DNA of 64,000 bases, from contig CM075101.1 in the NCBI GenBank assembly GCA_037576195.1, forward strand, positions 29,140,001-29,204,000. Reading direction: 5' to 3'. Position numbers and translations under genes: made by a program. Positions within the stretch are counted from its first letter, which is position 1. Each line of letters begins with the position of its first letter. The notes below the pieces were generated by a model. It was not told the DNA's origin, did no database searches, and saw nothing but the letters and a program-made list of their open reading frames with translations. Positions 23,701 through 36,684 of the stretch are shown here, piece after piece. This DNA comes from Phytoseiulus persimilis (taxonomy: Eukaryota > Arthropoda > Arachnida > Mesostigmata > Phytoseiidae).

Positions 23701-26700
23701 CTCTCACAATTGTGCATCGTTTGTGAGCACAACTCAATCCACCGAACAGGCAATCCAATCTAAATCGGGGCGACGTTACAGAAAATAAAACTCGGGGATC
23801 AAGCGCAGGTGTCCAAGTTGACACCTCTGCAACAACTCCGTCGTCATCCAACGTCTGCCTCGCCCTTCTCCGAAAGATATCTCGCAGCTGCTGAATCGCC
23901 GCTGCTCCCGGCGAGGCTGTTGGTGGCGCTCAGTCGGAAGATTCCCTTTTCAGGTGTTGTTCCGCGACTGCAGTGATGACATTCCTTCTCCAGCTGCACC
24001 GATTCGTTGGTTTTCCGTTCGCTCGCTGTGCCCCCCGATTCGTTGCATGCTGTCCAGGAGCAATAACGTCCTGTTTCCTCCTTCCCTCCCACTCGTTCCT
24101 CCCGAGAGCGTTCAATTATGAAGACCAGGCCAGGCACGCAGCTCACCGGCGGACGTTCTCAGCATGATGCGCGGCCGTTGTTGATGTTTCGGCATACTTC
24201 TCAGTCAGTTTCGACTCTCGGCACTCTCAGAGCTCCGGGCACTAGCTCCCCGGGGCCGCCGCCTCGCGAGCGAGTTTTTGCTGATGGGATCCCCCTGTCG
24301 TTTTGTCGTCGTCCTAACGATAGCGCCTTTGCCCACCCCTCCTGTCGAGTGTCGTTGCTTTCACAAGAAACGCGATAAATAGAAATGATCGTTCCGCACA
24401 CCACTTGTAGGAATCGTCCTCACCCGGCCCTCCGATGCAAAAACAAACGCAGGTGAGACGAGGCAAAGAGGAAATGACAGCGGCTGCCCTCTTCCCGGTT
24501 CGCGGGGAACGAGTTGCTGGCCGATGCGCGTGGCGACCGGGCCGCCCCGGGGAGGGCGGGGAAGTATCGGCCGTTGAATATCGCGCCATGACGTGTTTTG
24601 CTCCCAGCAGCCCCGAACCAAGGTTTTTTCCCTGTGTCTCGGACCTACTCCGAGCAGGACGCGCCGGGCTGCCATCCAGGAACGAGGACAATGATAATTG
24701 CCAGTCCGAGCTCAATGAATTCAGAGACAGCAGGGATCGAGGTCGAGTTTGGTGTGGGGAAGAATTTAGAATGACTCGGTCTTGAATTCGCGAGCCGCAA
24801 AACGAATTCGTGGTTTTCGGAGAGTCCCTCAACGAATTAGTCCTCTAGCGGACGGCTCGGCCGGCATGGCGTCTTGCAGGCTGGCTCCCGGCCAGGCGAG
24901 AAACGGTTGAGAGGAAACTGAAGCCACGAGGCGAAACTCGGCTGGGAATTTGCGAAGCTCTGGGGAGGGGTCCCGTGCTTCCTCGGTCCATCTTTCCCTC
25001 GCGGCGGCGGCGGCAGCGAGAGGAACTGCGTCTCGCGAGTACGAGTATGGCGCGAACCGTGTGCCGTGAAATCCCCATATGGGCAGATCCTCGTCGGCAA
25101 ATAAAGCTTTAACTGGCAAAGCCCGTTAAGCCGTCGCAACTGCTTTTCGTCTTTTTTCCCTCCTGAGGGGGCCCCGATGGTGCTGAAGTGAGTCAGAAGA
25201 GGATTGTCTGAATTCCTTCCGAGTTAATTCGAGGTTATTCGACTGGTTCTCCGTCTCCGACCCGGATCCGACATCTTCGATGATCCGTCCGGTTCAGCAC
25301 CTCGTGCCTGAACCTGGGTTCCCAGCAAGTCCCAACCCGCTGATGGGATCAACAACTCCCGCCATCGCGCATGAATGTTCTGGAGGCAATTACAGTCGAT
25401 TGCTTTGTGCCGAACAGGCTATAGTCTTCGCACAAACTTTGATCGCCTGATTGAACCGTGAAACCTGGCAACCTCAGCTGATCAGGAAAAGATGATGCGT
25501 CTTCGTTGTACGGCATAGCAACGATGAGACCTCAGTGACCGGACAAGTCGAGAGGATCCCCAGCTGAGCTCCCGCGAAACTGTTTCTCGCGTCGATAGTG
25601 GATCAAAGCCTAGCCTTGGGAGCATAGCCTCACGTCAAGCAGCGAAGCGATCTCACTGGGATCACTGAGCGGAGCGTTTAAATCGTTCAGAAATGACGCG
25701 CGCCGACGATACGTTCCGACATACATCGTGGGCCCAGCGTTCGAGCATCAATCAGTGTGAGTGTCCGTTGTGATGGGCTATCGGTAGGCTTCTCGAGATC
25801 GATGCTTCAGGGTATTCGAACGAGATAACGAAAGAATCTATCCGCAATCTCGACCAGACTTACAAGGCCTAGAAGTTCTAACAACGCAAGGAGTTCCCTT
25901 GAAATCCAGGCCGGATCGAATTCCGGAATCGTTCAGTTTCAGACCTCTCTTCACCGGTGCGGAAATATCGTTGGCTCGTAGCCACCACGCATATCCTCGC
26001 GAATCATTCGAAGATACCACCCAAGCACGTACTCCGACGGAGCGTTCAACAGAGGATTCTGGCGACTCAATCGGACGAATCTTCCCACACATCTCCCTGC
26101 GATTTGTCGCTCCACAGACCATCAGGCCCGAAAATAAAAAGTTTCGCTCAACTGCAGTTGGTACGTGGCTGGTTTAGCGCTGTTGGAGCGCACAGCTCAC
26201 CTCGGTCGGGTGTTTTCGCATACGTGCTGTGCCCGTCGAGTTTATTTACTCCTTGTCGACTCCATCAGGGGCTCATATGTATGTTTCGAACTCTTCAATG
26301 TTTCACTTGAAACTCCCTCCATGAAACCATATGGATGCCTACCTCATATACCTCCGGGTACAAATAAGTATAGGCTTACTTATATTTACATATAGATACT
26401 TATGAATTCCTTCAACTTCGAAGTTCCGAATGTGGGAACTAGCAGAGGTCGTTCCGAAAGATGGTTTCAATAGCTTACGCAGCCGTTTCCCCGCTCCCCC
26501 ACATGTGCTGATTTTGCTCCAGGCTTCCATTACACAAATCAGGGATGTTTCCTCCTTGTCTTCTGCTATCTTCACCGATGTACGTGGTCGGAGCACGGTT
26601 CGTATAGAGCGCCATTCTATTTGATCCAAGCTTGTAAGTTATGTAACAATGAAGCGAAGTCACGAAATGCGAGAGAATCGTTGGGGAAATAGGACAAATC

Positions 26701-27000
26701 TCCTTTCACTGTGTCCCATCCTACTGTTTCAAGATCAAATCATCATTTATTTCCCCAGTATTCGTCTCCAAATTTTTCTCTTTCCTCCTCCAATCTCTCA
26801 TCATTATACTGTTACAGTAGACTTTGGGCGCCGTAACCCAAACCACTCCAATCCAGGACTTGCCCGCTCGCTCGTTCGTTAGCTTGCGGAGTTCAGGGCT
26901 GCTTCCAGATTCGATCGGGGAAGACATCGGAGAAATTTCTCCCAGAGAACACAATTATTCAAATTTATTTCTTACACAGCTCACTCCGCGTTCCCACCGG
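20740..27000. other. No recognisable gene
   Basis: Only short, mutually conflicting frames are visible on both strands. A G run occurs near 22950. Nothing suggests an RNA gene, a transposase or a conserved domain. Decayed copies of neighbouring middle-region genes cannot be excluded. Confidence 0.4.
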
Positions 27001-27879
27001 CGGCCGGTACTGTCACGAAAACTGAATCATAAGCTAACCCTAACGAAATTGATTTCTCTCTCCCACTAATATGTTACACGATCCTAACGAAGTCACTCCA
27101 AACCAACCATTGGATGGAATGCGGTGGTGGTCGTTCCAGAGATTCGTTGAGAGCTTCCGTAATTATTTCTCCTGGGAGAACCCCTGAGCGGGGAAGACCA
27201 TACAGGAATGAGGAGTGGAAACGTAGAAAGAGAAGATGAAATCTACTTCGGTCGTGAGCAGATGATGGTCGGTGCGGTATCGCGAGCTCCCTCGAGCATT
27301 ACGATTGGGCACGCCCGCATGGGAGAACGGAGGACGACGCTCATCAATTCGTCGGAGAGAAAGATGATGGAACACCCTTGTTTTCGGTCGACCGGCGGAG
27401 AAATACCTTCACCCAACACTACTCGTACACGGTGATAAGAAGCTCAGCACACAGACTGGGTCCACCGGAAGCTCAGCCATCAGGTAGTTAGAAAGCGCCA
27501 CAGGTATGTCCACATAACCGTGAACCTGTCAAAAGCTCAGCTCCATCTTTTCGCCCCAGCTACTTATATCTCACTCCGATTGTGTCACCCGTCGAGTCGC
27601 AGGTTTCCTCGAGGACTTCACTCTGATGAACCCTTTCTTGACCATCGTGATTTAGACATGCACGCTCACTCAGCCCTTCTGAACTTGACCTCACTTTTTG
27701 CCTTGATGAACCGGATATCCCGAAACCCTTCTGTCTGGAGCTTCTCTCTCCCTCTCATTCCAGAGATATGGTGCGCGACGCCCAGTCGGAATCGTTGACC
27801 CAATATCTAACATTCGAAAGTATTATGGTGGTAGAATTCGTTAGCCTGAGTCCTGCAGTGTTACTTCGATGAAAATCGC

Positions 27880-29672
27880 AAAAATTTATCCCAATGAAAA
27901 GTGGTTATCAGGATGTATATGATGTTCCAAACAGCATCCGCTTGCTGTTGGAGTGTTTAATTCCCAGGAATCGGCACTCACCACCAGGGATGAAACGTCA
28001 GAAGGTTGCAGAAAATCAATCGAGGTCACTCCGTCCCGCTTAGGAAGAGTCCCGAGAATTCTCATGTCGGGAGACAATCTTCATTTTTTTTGCCTCTTCC
28101 ATCGTATGCCCACACTTCTCGAATATGGCGAAGTAACAAACGAGACTACCGGATTATCCTGGTGAATTCCGAGGGTTCCTCGATTTCGGATCTCGCGGAA
28201 ACTCATAACCGATTCGAACCGGACAATTAGTCGAAAACTGCGGCAAAAATCTACCCGATGAGCAAATTTTCCGATGATTTCCTCCGTGGGACCGAAAGAA
28301 TCGTTTTGCGAAAACCCGCCACAAATCTGGAGATTGCGTTCCGGGTGCACGTGGGCCCCTCAGGACCCAATGCTACCAACCACTTCAAGAGTATTGGTCT
28401 CGAAGGGCCGTTTCTTCGAAAATAAGGCGCCGACAGAAAGATCGACGAGGAAAAAACCCAGAGTTCCTGAAACGGTTCGGACTCGGCGAAACGGAACGAT
28501 AAGTTGCAGCTCGTTTTCATCAGCTTCCAGGCAATCCCAGAAGAACATTAGCGATTTCAGGTGATTTTAGACTTCAGGAGCAACCCTATGGAAAAAACCA
28601 TCTTACGCCGAGCATTCTGAACCTGCTGACTCGGGTTATTGCAAAATAGCTGAATGATCGAGCTGAAAAATGGTTTTCCTGTATTTGCAGCCCCCAGTGA
28701 TGAGAAGAATACAGGGATGCGATCACAGTGTTGGTCCGAAAGGGATGGTCTCACCAGGGTTGGGAACTTCGTTCAAAACGGCGCGCGTTCGTGAAGGGTT
28801 GTCAAGGTTCTCGAAAGGCGAGCTCCACTTCCTGACTGCCTCTTACAATCTTGAATCGGAACAGAATTCGCGATTCTAGTCATGAAACCTGTATCCTTGA
28901 GGAAGTGTCACGTGAGGAAGAACGTATGTCCGGGACGAAACGAACTGCCGGAGCGCCAACCGTTGTGTTCAACCTTTTCAATCAAGACTCTGCCACTTCG
29001 AGCTGGTTCTGATTGCTGAGCGTTGTCGCTGAGAGGCCTTCTTCAGCATTTGAATCAATGACCGCCGAGTCCTGCCCATAGATCTCGCTCCGCACCGAAG
29101 AACTCCTTCGGAGAACCCGCATATCGATATCCAGCCGACAAGACGTTTTCCGTCGAAGAGGGTATCTTCGGAGAGAGCTTTCAGCACGGCACGGAGCATG
29201 AGGCAATGCTCCCTGGAACGTTGAGGGGTCGAGACACAGCGGAGACAGCGGGCGGAACCCTCTAATCAGACGTTGAGGATGACCGCTGACAGCACCGCGT
29301 ACCGACGAGAAGCGGATGGACATTGTGTACTGGTTCTGAGGAACTCCATGTGTTGGGCAAGGCGCTCCAGGAGTGCGCTTCGAGCTATGTAATCTACGGG
29401 GAAAAAAAATCTGCGGTGAAGAGTGGAATTCCCGTTTTGCCGTGACAATAAAATGTCCGATTGAATGCCGAAGTCCACGGTGAATATGGGACTCGTTCCA
29501 TCAGTAATTCAATGATCACAGAATGTTGATCCATAGTTCCTGAACTAACTCTTCCGGCATTCAGCTTAATAACAGTTGCTGGGACGATTAGCGAGCAGAG
29601 GAGCCCACCTGACCACGATGACCATCTCTCGAGAACGATGACGAAGCTCTCGGATTCGTGAGTTGATGACAC
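27880..29672 (-). pseudogene. Series of short minus-strand open segments, unrecognised
   Basis: Minus-strand open segments at 29672-29394, 29323-28978, 28548-28360 and 28077-27886 have protein-like composition and are separated by stops and frame changes without clear splice sites. The 29672-29394 piece contains an alternation of hydrophobic and polar stretches (SLIVPATVIKLNAG, then HSVIIELL) that loosely recalls a receptor ligand-binding core. The 29.2 kb piece changes frame within about 60 bases. This is what an old, frameshifted gene copy would look like, but a chance origin is not excluded and the plus strand carries a competing candidate at 29.7 kb. Confidence 0.18.
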
Positions 29673-29894
29673 AACACTACTCCTGCCGAAGCCACCATGT
29701 CGAGACGCGTCAACGAACGACCCCCTCTCCTAATCGACGATTTCACGAGCGATGTCAGCGATGTGGCATTTGGGTTGGCTATATTGCTCTCGGCCGTTTT
29801 CATTGTCTTCGAGTATCTCCGAAACTTGCGGAAAGGTATCAAATTCAAACTGGTTGAATGCAGCCAGCTCAGAGTACGGGGGAGCCACAGATGA
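29670..29894 (+). CDS. Possible C-terminal exon with one membrane segment
   Basis: The frame opens after TGA codons at about 29668 and ends with a stop at 29894. It has an acidic lead-in (LLIDDFTSDVSD), then about 19 strongly hydrophobic residues (VAFGLAILLSAVFIVFEYL) and a basic, presumably cytosolic tail (RNLRKGIKFKLVE). This layout is like the last transmembrane helix and tail of ionotropic receptors and many other receptors. A possible acceptor (CTGCCGAAG) precedes it at about 29690. The upstream exons were not found. Confidence 0.3.
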   Translation, partial: HNTTPAEATMSRRVNERPPLLIDDFTSDVSDVAFGLAILLSAVFIVFEYLRNLRKGIKFKLVECSQLRVRGSHR

Positions 29895-30849
29895 CTCATA
29901 GTGAAGACGGTCATCGACTCCTGAATTTGTCGCGGGAACGGAGTTTCCGCAACTGAAGTTGTAAGAGTTCCGGTATTCATGACGCTGGGGAACCGAAATT
30001 TCGGCGTCACGTAAGGCTGCATTTCGGTGCGTTTCGAAAGAGCCTTCTTATTTGCACTCTTTCATCAGCTCGACTGTCACATTTGACGGTGACTCGGGTG
30101 AATCCTACTCTCTTATCATGACGAGCGGATCGAGGCTCTCCTCACACTAATTCCGCCACTTCCAACGGCCATTCGAGTTGAGAACATCCTCTTCTCGTGT
30201 ATCTCAACCCAGCGCGTTATCCGAGGCTATATTCGCCGTCCTCCAGGAAAGAGGAACGAATCTGTTCTCCATGGCGAGGCGGGTACAAGCATCCAGTGTC
30301 TCTGGAACCGAACGAAAATTCCGCTAGCCATTCCATCGGGGATCCTCCCGGAGTTCGCGTTGGGTAAGACTGATGACTCTGTTCTGCTTTTTGGACGTTC
30401 GTATCTTCCGCATGTTCGCAAGGGTCGAAATACTCCAATGGATCATGCCCGATCACTATTCTCGAAACTAAGCCTCACATCCTCTTGAGTCTCAAGATTT
30501 CCTCACCACCGTCATGTCCGCCATCAATGCATCGACAGGAACTCGAGCCGTGGCTGCTGGCTCCGTTGAAAGCGTGAAATAGGGCGTATAATGGAATCTA
30601 CGCCTCGTTTTGGTATCACGCCATCCGCCAGCCCGCTCATCTAGTCCAGCCAATGTGATGGCTCCCGTGCGTTCTTCACTGAAGGTCAACGATTCCGCAT
30701 TCTCATGGTTCGTTGTACGCGGAGTCTTGAAGTACTCGAATCCTGATCCTCTCCCTTGAGTATTACGCATCATCGACCCAAGCTGGCAAGCGGAGGATCT
30801 TCGGCAAGAAGCGCGAAGAAAAATCCATTCGTGCGGAGCTCACACGAAC

Positions 30850-31153
30850 AGTGGAAAACTAATTCCATTCTGGGGTTAGCCAGCGAAATGAGATATTTCT
30901 CCTCCCATCTATTCCGTTTCTAGGAGCGACTCGACAGCTCGAGTAATCCCAACCGAGAAATTCCATCGTGTTCGTCTGGGTTCCCCAAGATATCAAAAGC
31001 AGCAAGCCAGTGAGCGGGGGAAATGTAGAGCGCGAAATCAACCAGCCGCCTGAGTCCACCAACAATTTTCCAAGGATACCCGTAAGACGTCAGGACCACC
31101 TGGAGGCGCCCGAGAGAGAATTCAAGAGAGGTTTCAACCGCTGCCCGAGCCAC
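30850..31153 (-). other. Unrecognised open segment with hydrophobic stretches
   Basis: Two minus-strand frames cover this stretch: one with alternating aromatic and hydrophobic residues (LVDFALYISPAHWLAAFDIL), the other with a short hydrophobic run (LTGLLLLISW). No splice model or family was found. It may belong to the receptor-like remnants suspected nearby. Confidence 0.15.
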
Positions 31154-34100
31154 AGAGGAGGTCGACCGAAGGGCAGAAGCAAAACTTGCGGCTCACGGTG
31201 CCAAGCATACGCCTCCCTCAAGTGTTCTCAGCGTCTTTTGAGAGAGGCCTGCATCAAGTTCCTGTAAGGCTCCAATCTCAAGAAGCCCTACCTGTCGGGC
31301 CCTCAATCCGACAATGAAGGCCGGATTTCGCCGTGAGCAAAAGAATGGAGGCGCTGGAATGGAGGAAGGTCTGATTCCCTCGCTGCGATCCAGAAGGAAA
31401 GGACCCGAACGGACGGGACCGAGCTCTCAGCATCTTTCACACTTCAGTTTGCTATTCAGTGCTGCAGAGAGTCGTTGTTGGTGGAAAAGCAACAACGGAC
31501 CGATCCATATTTCGCTAGGCGCCGCGAAAGTCAGCGTGTACCGTGCTGAAAATTCAGCTACAACTCCGGCCTCCGGAGCACTCAGCAGCTTGTCCATTTA
31601 ACCGAGGCTTGAACAACTCTGGGCATGCGTGGAATAGGGAAGCGAATGATAGTTCTCAAAACATCCCCAGCCGACTGCAGGAAGTCGCTGAACGGCGCCA
31701 TGGCCAAAACGGTTGGTCGTGCAATCGACGGAGGAGAGGAAGCGAGACTTTCCAGGGAAGAAGGGGGGAGCCCTTCGCAGGAATAGACGAAAAGGAAAAC
31801 GATCGGCAGGGAGGGGATCGCCTGCGGAGAGCAAACTTCTACATCTCGTAATAGACTTGTTTCCAGGCCCTCTAACTAGCCGGCAGCATGTGAACATAGT
31901 TGTGTGCCTGTTCTCTTGTTCGTCCAGCAGCACTTCTGCTCGCTCGGTCGACTGTCTGTGTTTCTTTTCCATTTCCTAAAACGTTGCACTTCTTCCCGGC
32001 CCGCAGGTATTTTGCGTCTGCAATGCGTCAGTGGGGTTCCTGTGGAGCGCTTAGCTGCGAGTGCCAAGACCGTCATGCGCGGCTCCTCTCGGCCCGATCG
32101 GAGACGCGGAGCGCCGGACCCGGTCGTTCGATCCGACTGAGCTAGCGGCTGAGTCAGGGCGACATCAGGAGGGACATGGAGAATAAACAGATAGCTGGTG
32201 CGCACCACCATTCACGGGAGACGGCGAGCACTGTCATTGTGCCATGTGGACCACACGTGCCAGACCGCCGCGGGTTCCGGCGGAGGACATCGGTGCCGGC
32301 TTCATATCCCTGAACATTCGCCTCAAACGGAATCCATCTTTTCGCTTCTGGGGAGGACTTGTCGCAGACTTGTTGAAGTGTTCTGAATAACTACTCGAGT
32401 TGAGATCTCGAGGAACGAGTGAGGAGAGGCAACCGCTCAACGAATTCCCTGAGCTCGAGCTTATCATGTCGTCGGATTCTCGTCATTCATCGTCGCTACC
32501 GTAGCGGCGGGGCGACGAGCGCCGACGTCAAGAAGATCGATCAGATGATTAGTGCTTCGGCCTATCGGCGGTGGAAGCGGCAGAGGTGAGGATCGACAGG
32601 AGAAAGCAAACCCAACGATATACAGGAGACGTAGAAACTCTCCACCTGGCTGGGAGCCTTTCCCGCGACATCTGTTGGGGCAAAGTTGTTCGTCCATTAA
32701 CTCGGTCGGCGGAGGTTTATTACGGCCTCATCGTTTTCCCTCCGCGGGTAAGTGGATGGGCGATTCCTGCCTTTCTCGGTCGATCTTTGCTCTTCTCGGT
32801 GCTCGTTCTCTTAACTCGTCCGGTGCTCTTGCGGCTCGCCAGGATCGGCGGTGGTTTTGGAAGCGGCTGTATATATGCGGTTGTTCCGCGGCGATGGTGG
32901 CTTGCTTTCCGAGAAGACGGTTTCGTCCGAGGGGTGATTTATCAAACACGCTCTGAGAAAGAGTGGTAAGAGGCACTCGTGGGAAGGGGTTGCAAAGCTC
33001 GGGGCGGGGAGGCATCGGATAGGAATAAGGTAGGGGTCGCCGGGAACAACAAAGTACGAAGCATAACACGGAAACGGGCAGGGGAGTCAAGTAAAGGTTC
33101 GGGGCTGATCTTGAGATGAAGCACACCCCTACCAGCTCACTAGCTCGCCAGCAGTTATTGATTGCTGGTTGGGCGCCGCCGCCTGGATGGAAGCGAGGAA
33201 ACGAGTGAGAGAGGAGGAAGCGGAGCTACTAATGTGTTTCCGATATGAGCATCGTATCACCCGATCGTGTTAATGGTGCTCGGAAGATCACTGCTTCGTT
33301 TTCTGTATGTTCATACGCGTGTGCTTTCTTGTGAGCTGGAACGGGCCTGGAGCATATTCTTCTCCGGGATATGCTTGGAACACACTCAGTTGTTTCTCGA
33401 GATCTCAGTTGATGGGTTCGGCTCTCACTTGGATTCGTACGAGTATTCGCAACGGCAGCCCACGGAAAAAGGCGGCGTCGAACAACGAAGTTAGTCAGCG
33501 AATCAGATTTCTCTCGATTTTTGGAAGCACGCCGTTCACTTGCAGCCACCATCCTCGACGATGAAGCATGATTCGGTTCTGAGGAGCAAACCCTTCACGA
33601 GGATCTCGCCTGGAAGGCATCGAGCCACGACACGTAATCGCAGTGTTCGTTTCCGTCGCCTTCTTCCAAATTGCATCCGCCGTCTGACGTGAATTTTCGA
33701 CTCAGCGCCGTGATGCGTGGCTTCAGTTCCTCCAAGAGGCAAGCAGAGCAGAATCTAGCGAGCTTTTTGTGGGAAAGGCGACTCGTGCTTGATAACTCGG
33801 CTCGCCGTGAGCTGGCTCCGGCCCGAGGTGAAGGGCTCGATCACGTGAAAGAGAGAATGAGAGGAATGTCTCCACTCTGCCCGACAACAAGTCGCCGATC
33901 CGACAAAACTTTTTCGGATAAGTTTCCTCTGACTGTCTGAAACTGGCGCCTCGTACCATGAGATCTCGACCGAAGGAAACGCTTTCTCTCTCTCCTTCGA
34001 TGAAACCAGTGACCTAGCGATTCTTCAACGAAAGTAAAAAAGTGAGTGGAGGTAGGTGGCGGCTATCAATCTGATCCGAAGAATATCTGGATCCAAGAAG

Positions 34101-34300
34101 CCTAGCGCACGCAGAATGCATTTCCAAAAGGCGGAGGACTCACTTTGGCCGACAGATTGGTTCGTCAATCTACTCTAACACGCACATGACATGGCTTCGT
34201 CTAGTCGTTCTTCGCGCAAGTTGACCTCGCTGACATTGCGTTGAAGATGCTCTCATTGGAGACCGTTTGGCGGCTCCGTAGTCGAATTGAACGGCATTGC
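31154..34300. other. No recognisable gene
   Basis: Short frames only. A plus-strand frame at 32571-32969 has hydrophobic stretches but an otherwise basic, repetitive composition and no start context. I see nothing I can name. Confidence 0.35.
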
Positions 34301-34317
34301 ATGTGTTCACCGCGGCT

Positions 34318-34629
34318 TCAAAGCAGTGACCTTCTCCATAAATAAAGACTCTTCACTAGTTGAGACGGATTATCTCGACCGACGAGTTCTCCGAGCTGTG
34401 TGCGGGGTCCATGTGCACCGACGACCCGGATGATCTGATTTTGATGCTCTGGTTTCAGGATAGTCTCCGATGGTTCCCACTCTTTTCGGGCACGTATACG
34501 ACACAAGCTGAGGCAGGCTGCCAGAACCACATTCGCACCAAGATATTCGAAGCGAAAATCATTCCAGCGGAAGTATATTGTTGAGCTGTGGTCTTGGGGT
34601 GTGCCTTGCTTCGACCAAGCGGAGTTCAC
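34318..34629 (-). CDS. Possible C-terminal membrane exon, unrecognised
   Basis: A minus-strand frame carries a hydrophobic helix (FEYLGANVVLAACLSLC) followed by a basic stretch (RIRARKEW) and a polar tail of about 60 residues to the stop. This is the layout of a last transmembrane helix plus cytosolic tail. The plus strand of the same bases also has a plausible open frame (34360-34584), so strand choice is uncertain. Confidence 0.2.
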   Translation of the reverse strand: MNSAWSKQGTPQDHSSTIYFRWNDFRFEYLGANVVLAACLSLCRIRARKEWEPSETILKPEHQNQIIRVVGAHGPRTQLGELVGRDNPSQLVKSLYLWRRSLL

Positions 34630-34815
34630 GATATGGATCCTTGGAAACAGATCCTACACAAACAACGTGGGCGGCTGAGCTCGTTCGGGAATGGCGTTGG
34701 TTCAGTTTTTCGATTGATCGGCTTCATCCTCACGGTGACGTTCCAACAGACTTGCTTGCATTGGTCGAAAGTGGTTTCACTCAGTGAAAAGCTCTTTCTC
34801 CGAAGGATACGATGA

Positions 34816-36653
34816 TTCGAGCAGGATTGCTCGGACGGACCGTTCTTGAGAGCTCGAAGAACCTGGAACTTCAGGCGGACGACCCTGTGAGGCGGAGGAT
34901 CCGCGCTGCTGGAAGAGCACCTCTGGCTTTTCCGCCTGGAGGGCTCCGGTGACCGCCGTGGGGAGGAAGGACCTCCTCTCTCGGAGCATAACGAATAGAA
35001 CGAAGAAGAAAACAGGGTAAAAACAACCAAGTTTTTGGCAACCGAGACATTTGGTTGTCGTCGTCGTCGCACCCATCTTGCCCAACCGGAACGGCAACGA
35101 CGACGTCAGCGATGCGAGAATTTTCTTGGCACGAGCATAACGCTTGAGGGCGGCAGCAAACGCACTCATGAGCGAGCCGGAACGAACTCAACCAACTGCG
35201 CGGTCACTGTTTGTGAGCGTCCCCCTCGATTCCTCGCTTGACATGAATTCCTGTCTTCGAAGGTAAGCGATTGGGAAGTCGCCTCCCCAGCTACTGGAAA
35301 GGTCTACGGTCCTGAACGGATTTCAGTACACCGCAGACTCGCTTCGCAGCTCCCCTTTCAATCAGAGGATTCTATTCATCGGGTTTGCTGTGGAACAAAA
35401 AACATCTTTCGTTTCGAGCGGCTGGGACAGCCATGGCGACGACGTCAGCAGGGCGGGAATTCCTCCGGGGAGGATCAGGGGTCGTCGCCCGGCGACAACG
35501 GCGAGAGCACTCATGTGCGAGTCTCGGTCGCGAATCCGACTATAAATAAGATGAGATTTCAAAATGACCTCCTCGCCATCGCTGCTCTGCGGCGAGTTAT
35601 CCAACCTCCTCTTCTTTCCTCTCCTCCCGCTCCTTGTCTTCCCCTTTTTTTGCCTCATTTCTTCCGTCGCAGACAAACCTCCCCTCCGATTCCCGGTAGT
35701 TCCTTTGCACATGGCGGGCTCCGCCATAAAGGCTTCGTGTAATGTAATGGCCTGGCAATCTCCGTTTTACTATGGCTGCGAAGCGAGCAAGGCCGCAAAC
35801 ACCACGACGCGTCGTGCTGGCGGGCAGGCAGGCAGGCAAGGAACCAGCCGGGCTGCTCGCTCGCCGGGTGAAGGATAACAAACTGAAAATAAGTAGACCT
35901 TGCCTCCATGAAGACCCTCCAACCACCGGCCGACCGCGGGGATTCGCTCCTTAAACACAGCTCTGGACGAATCTGGGGTCGGCCAAAGTCATAACACCGC
36001 CACAAACACCGCAACAACATCAACAACCGTGCCGAACAGCCAGTGAAGCCGGCTGCGAACGCGGAGGAGCGAGGGAAGTCTTCCGCTCGGAGTCACAACA
36101 CTTGTTCCGCAGTTCAGATCCACGACAAGACGACAACAGAACACTTTGTCAAGAGGTGCTCCCTTTCTGGAAGCGAGCTCTCGCTGGATTTCCTTCAGTG
36201 GATCCGTCGATTGAATCGCCACCGCTCACGAGCTGTCGCCTCCGGTGCAGTTTCAATGCTCCGCGAACGAAGGGGTCCTCAGGGTCAGGAAATGCTCCTC
36301 CCCGCCTCCGCCCCGCATCATCTCTCTGGAACGGATCAGCTGAATCCTCTCCTCACGTGGTACATAGCTGAGTAAGGCAGGACTCACTCCCATCGGTGGC
36401 TGACTTCGCAGAGCGGATCCCGTCGAATACTCTCGAGCCCCCGAGCTCGCGTCCACGACCCAGATTACGGGGTTATCCGCTGTGTCTAGTTGTCGGAAGA
36501 TGCCAGGCAGTCAGCTACTCTGAATATCCAACGCACCCCGACCCGGGTATCGCTGTGGGCCCCCCGCGTAATTAACGAGCCCGAGTCACTTTCGATGAAG
36601 TTCTCCCGCGGAGATTCAGGTGAGCGCACGGACTGGAGAGAGAGAGAGAGAAG

Positions 36654-36684
<31 letters not shown>

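Noticed and set aside
24829..25119. Minus-strand frame with an alanine run
   Set aside because: The alanine run derives from a CCG triplet repeat; no ATG context, splice site or family support.
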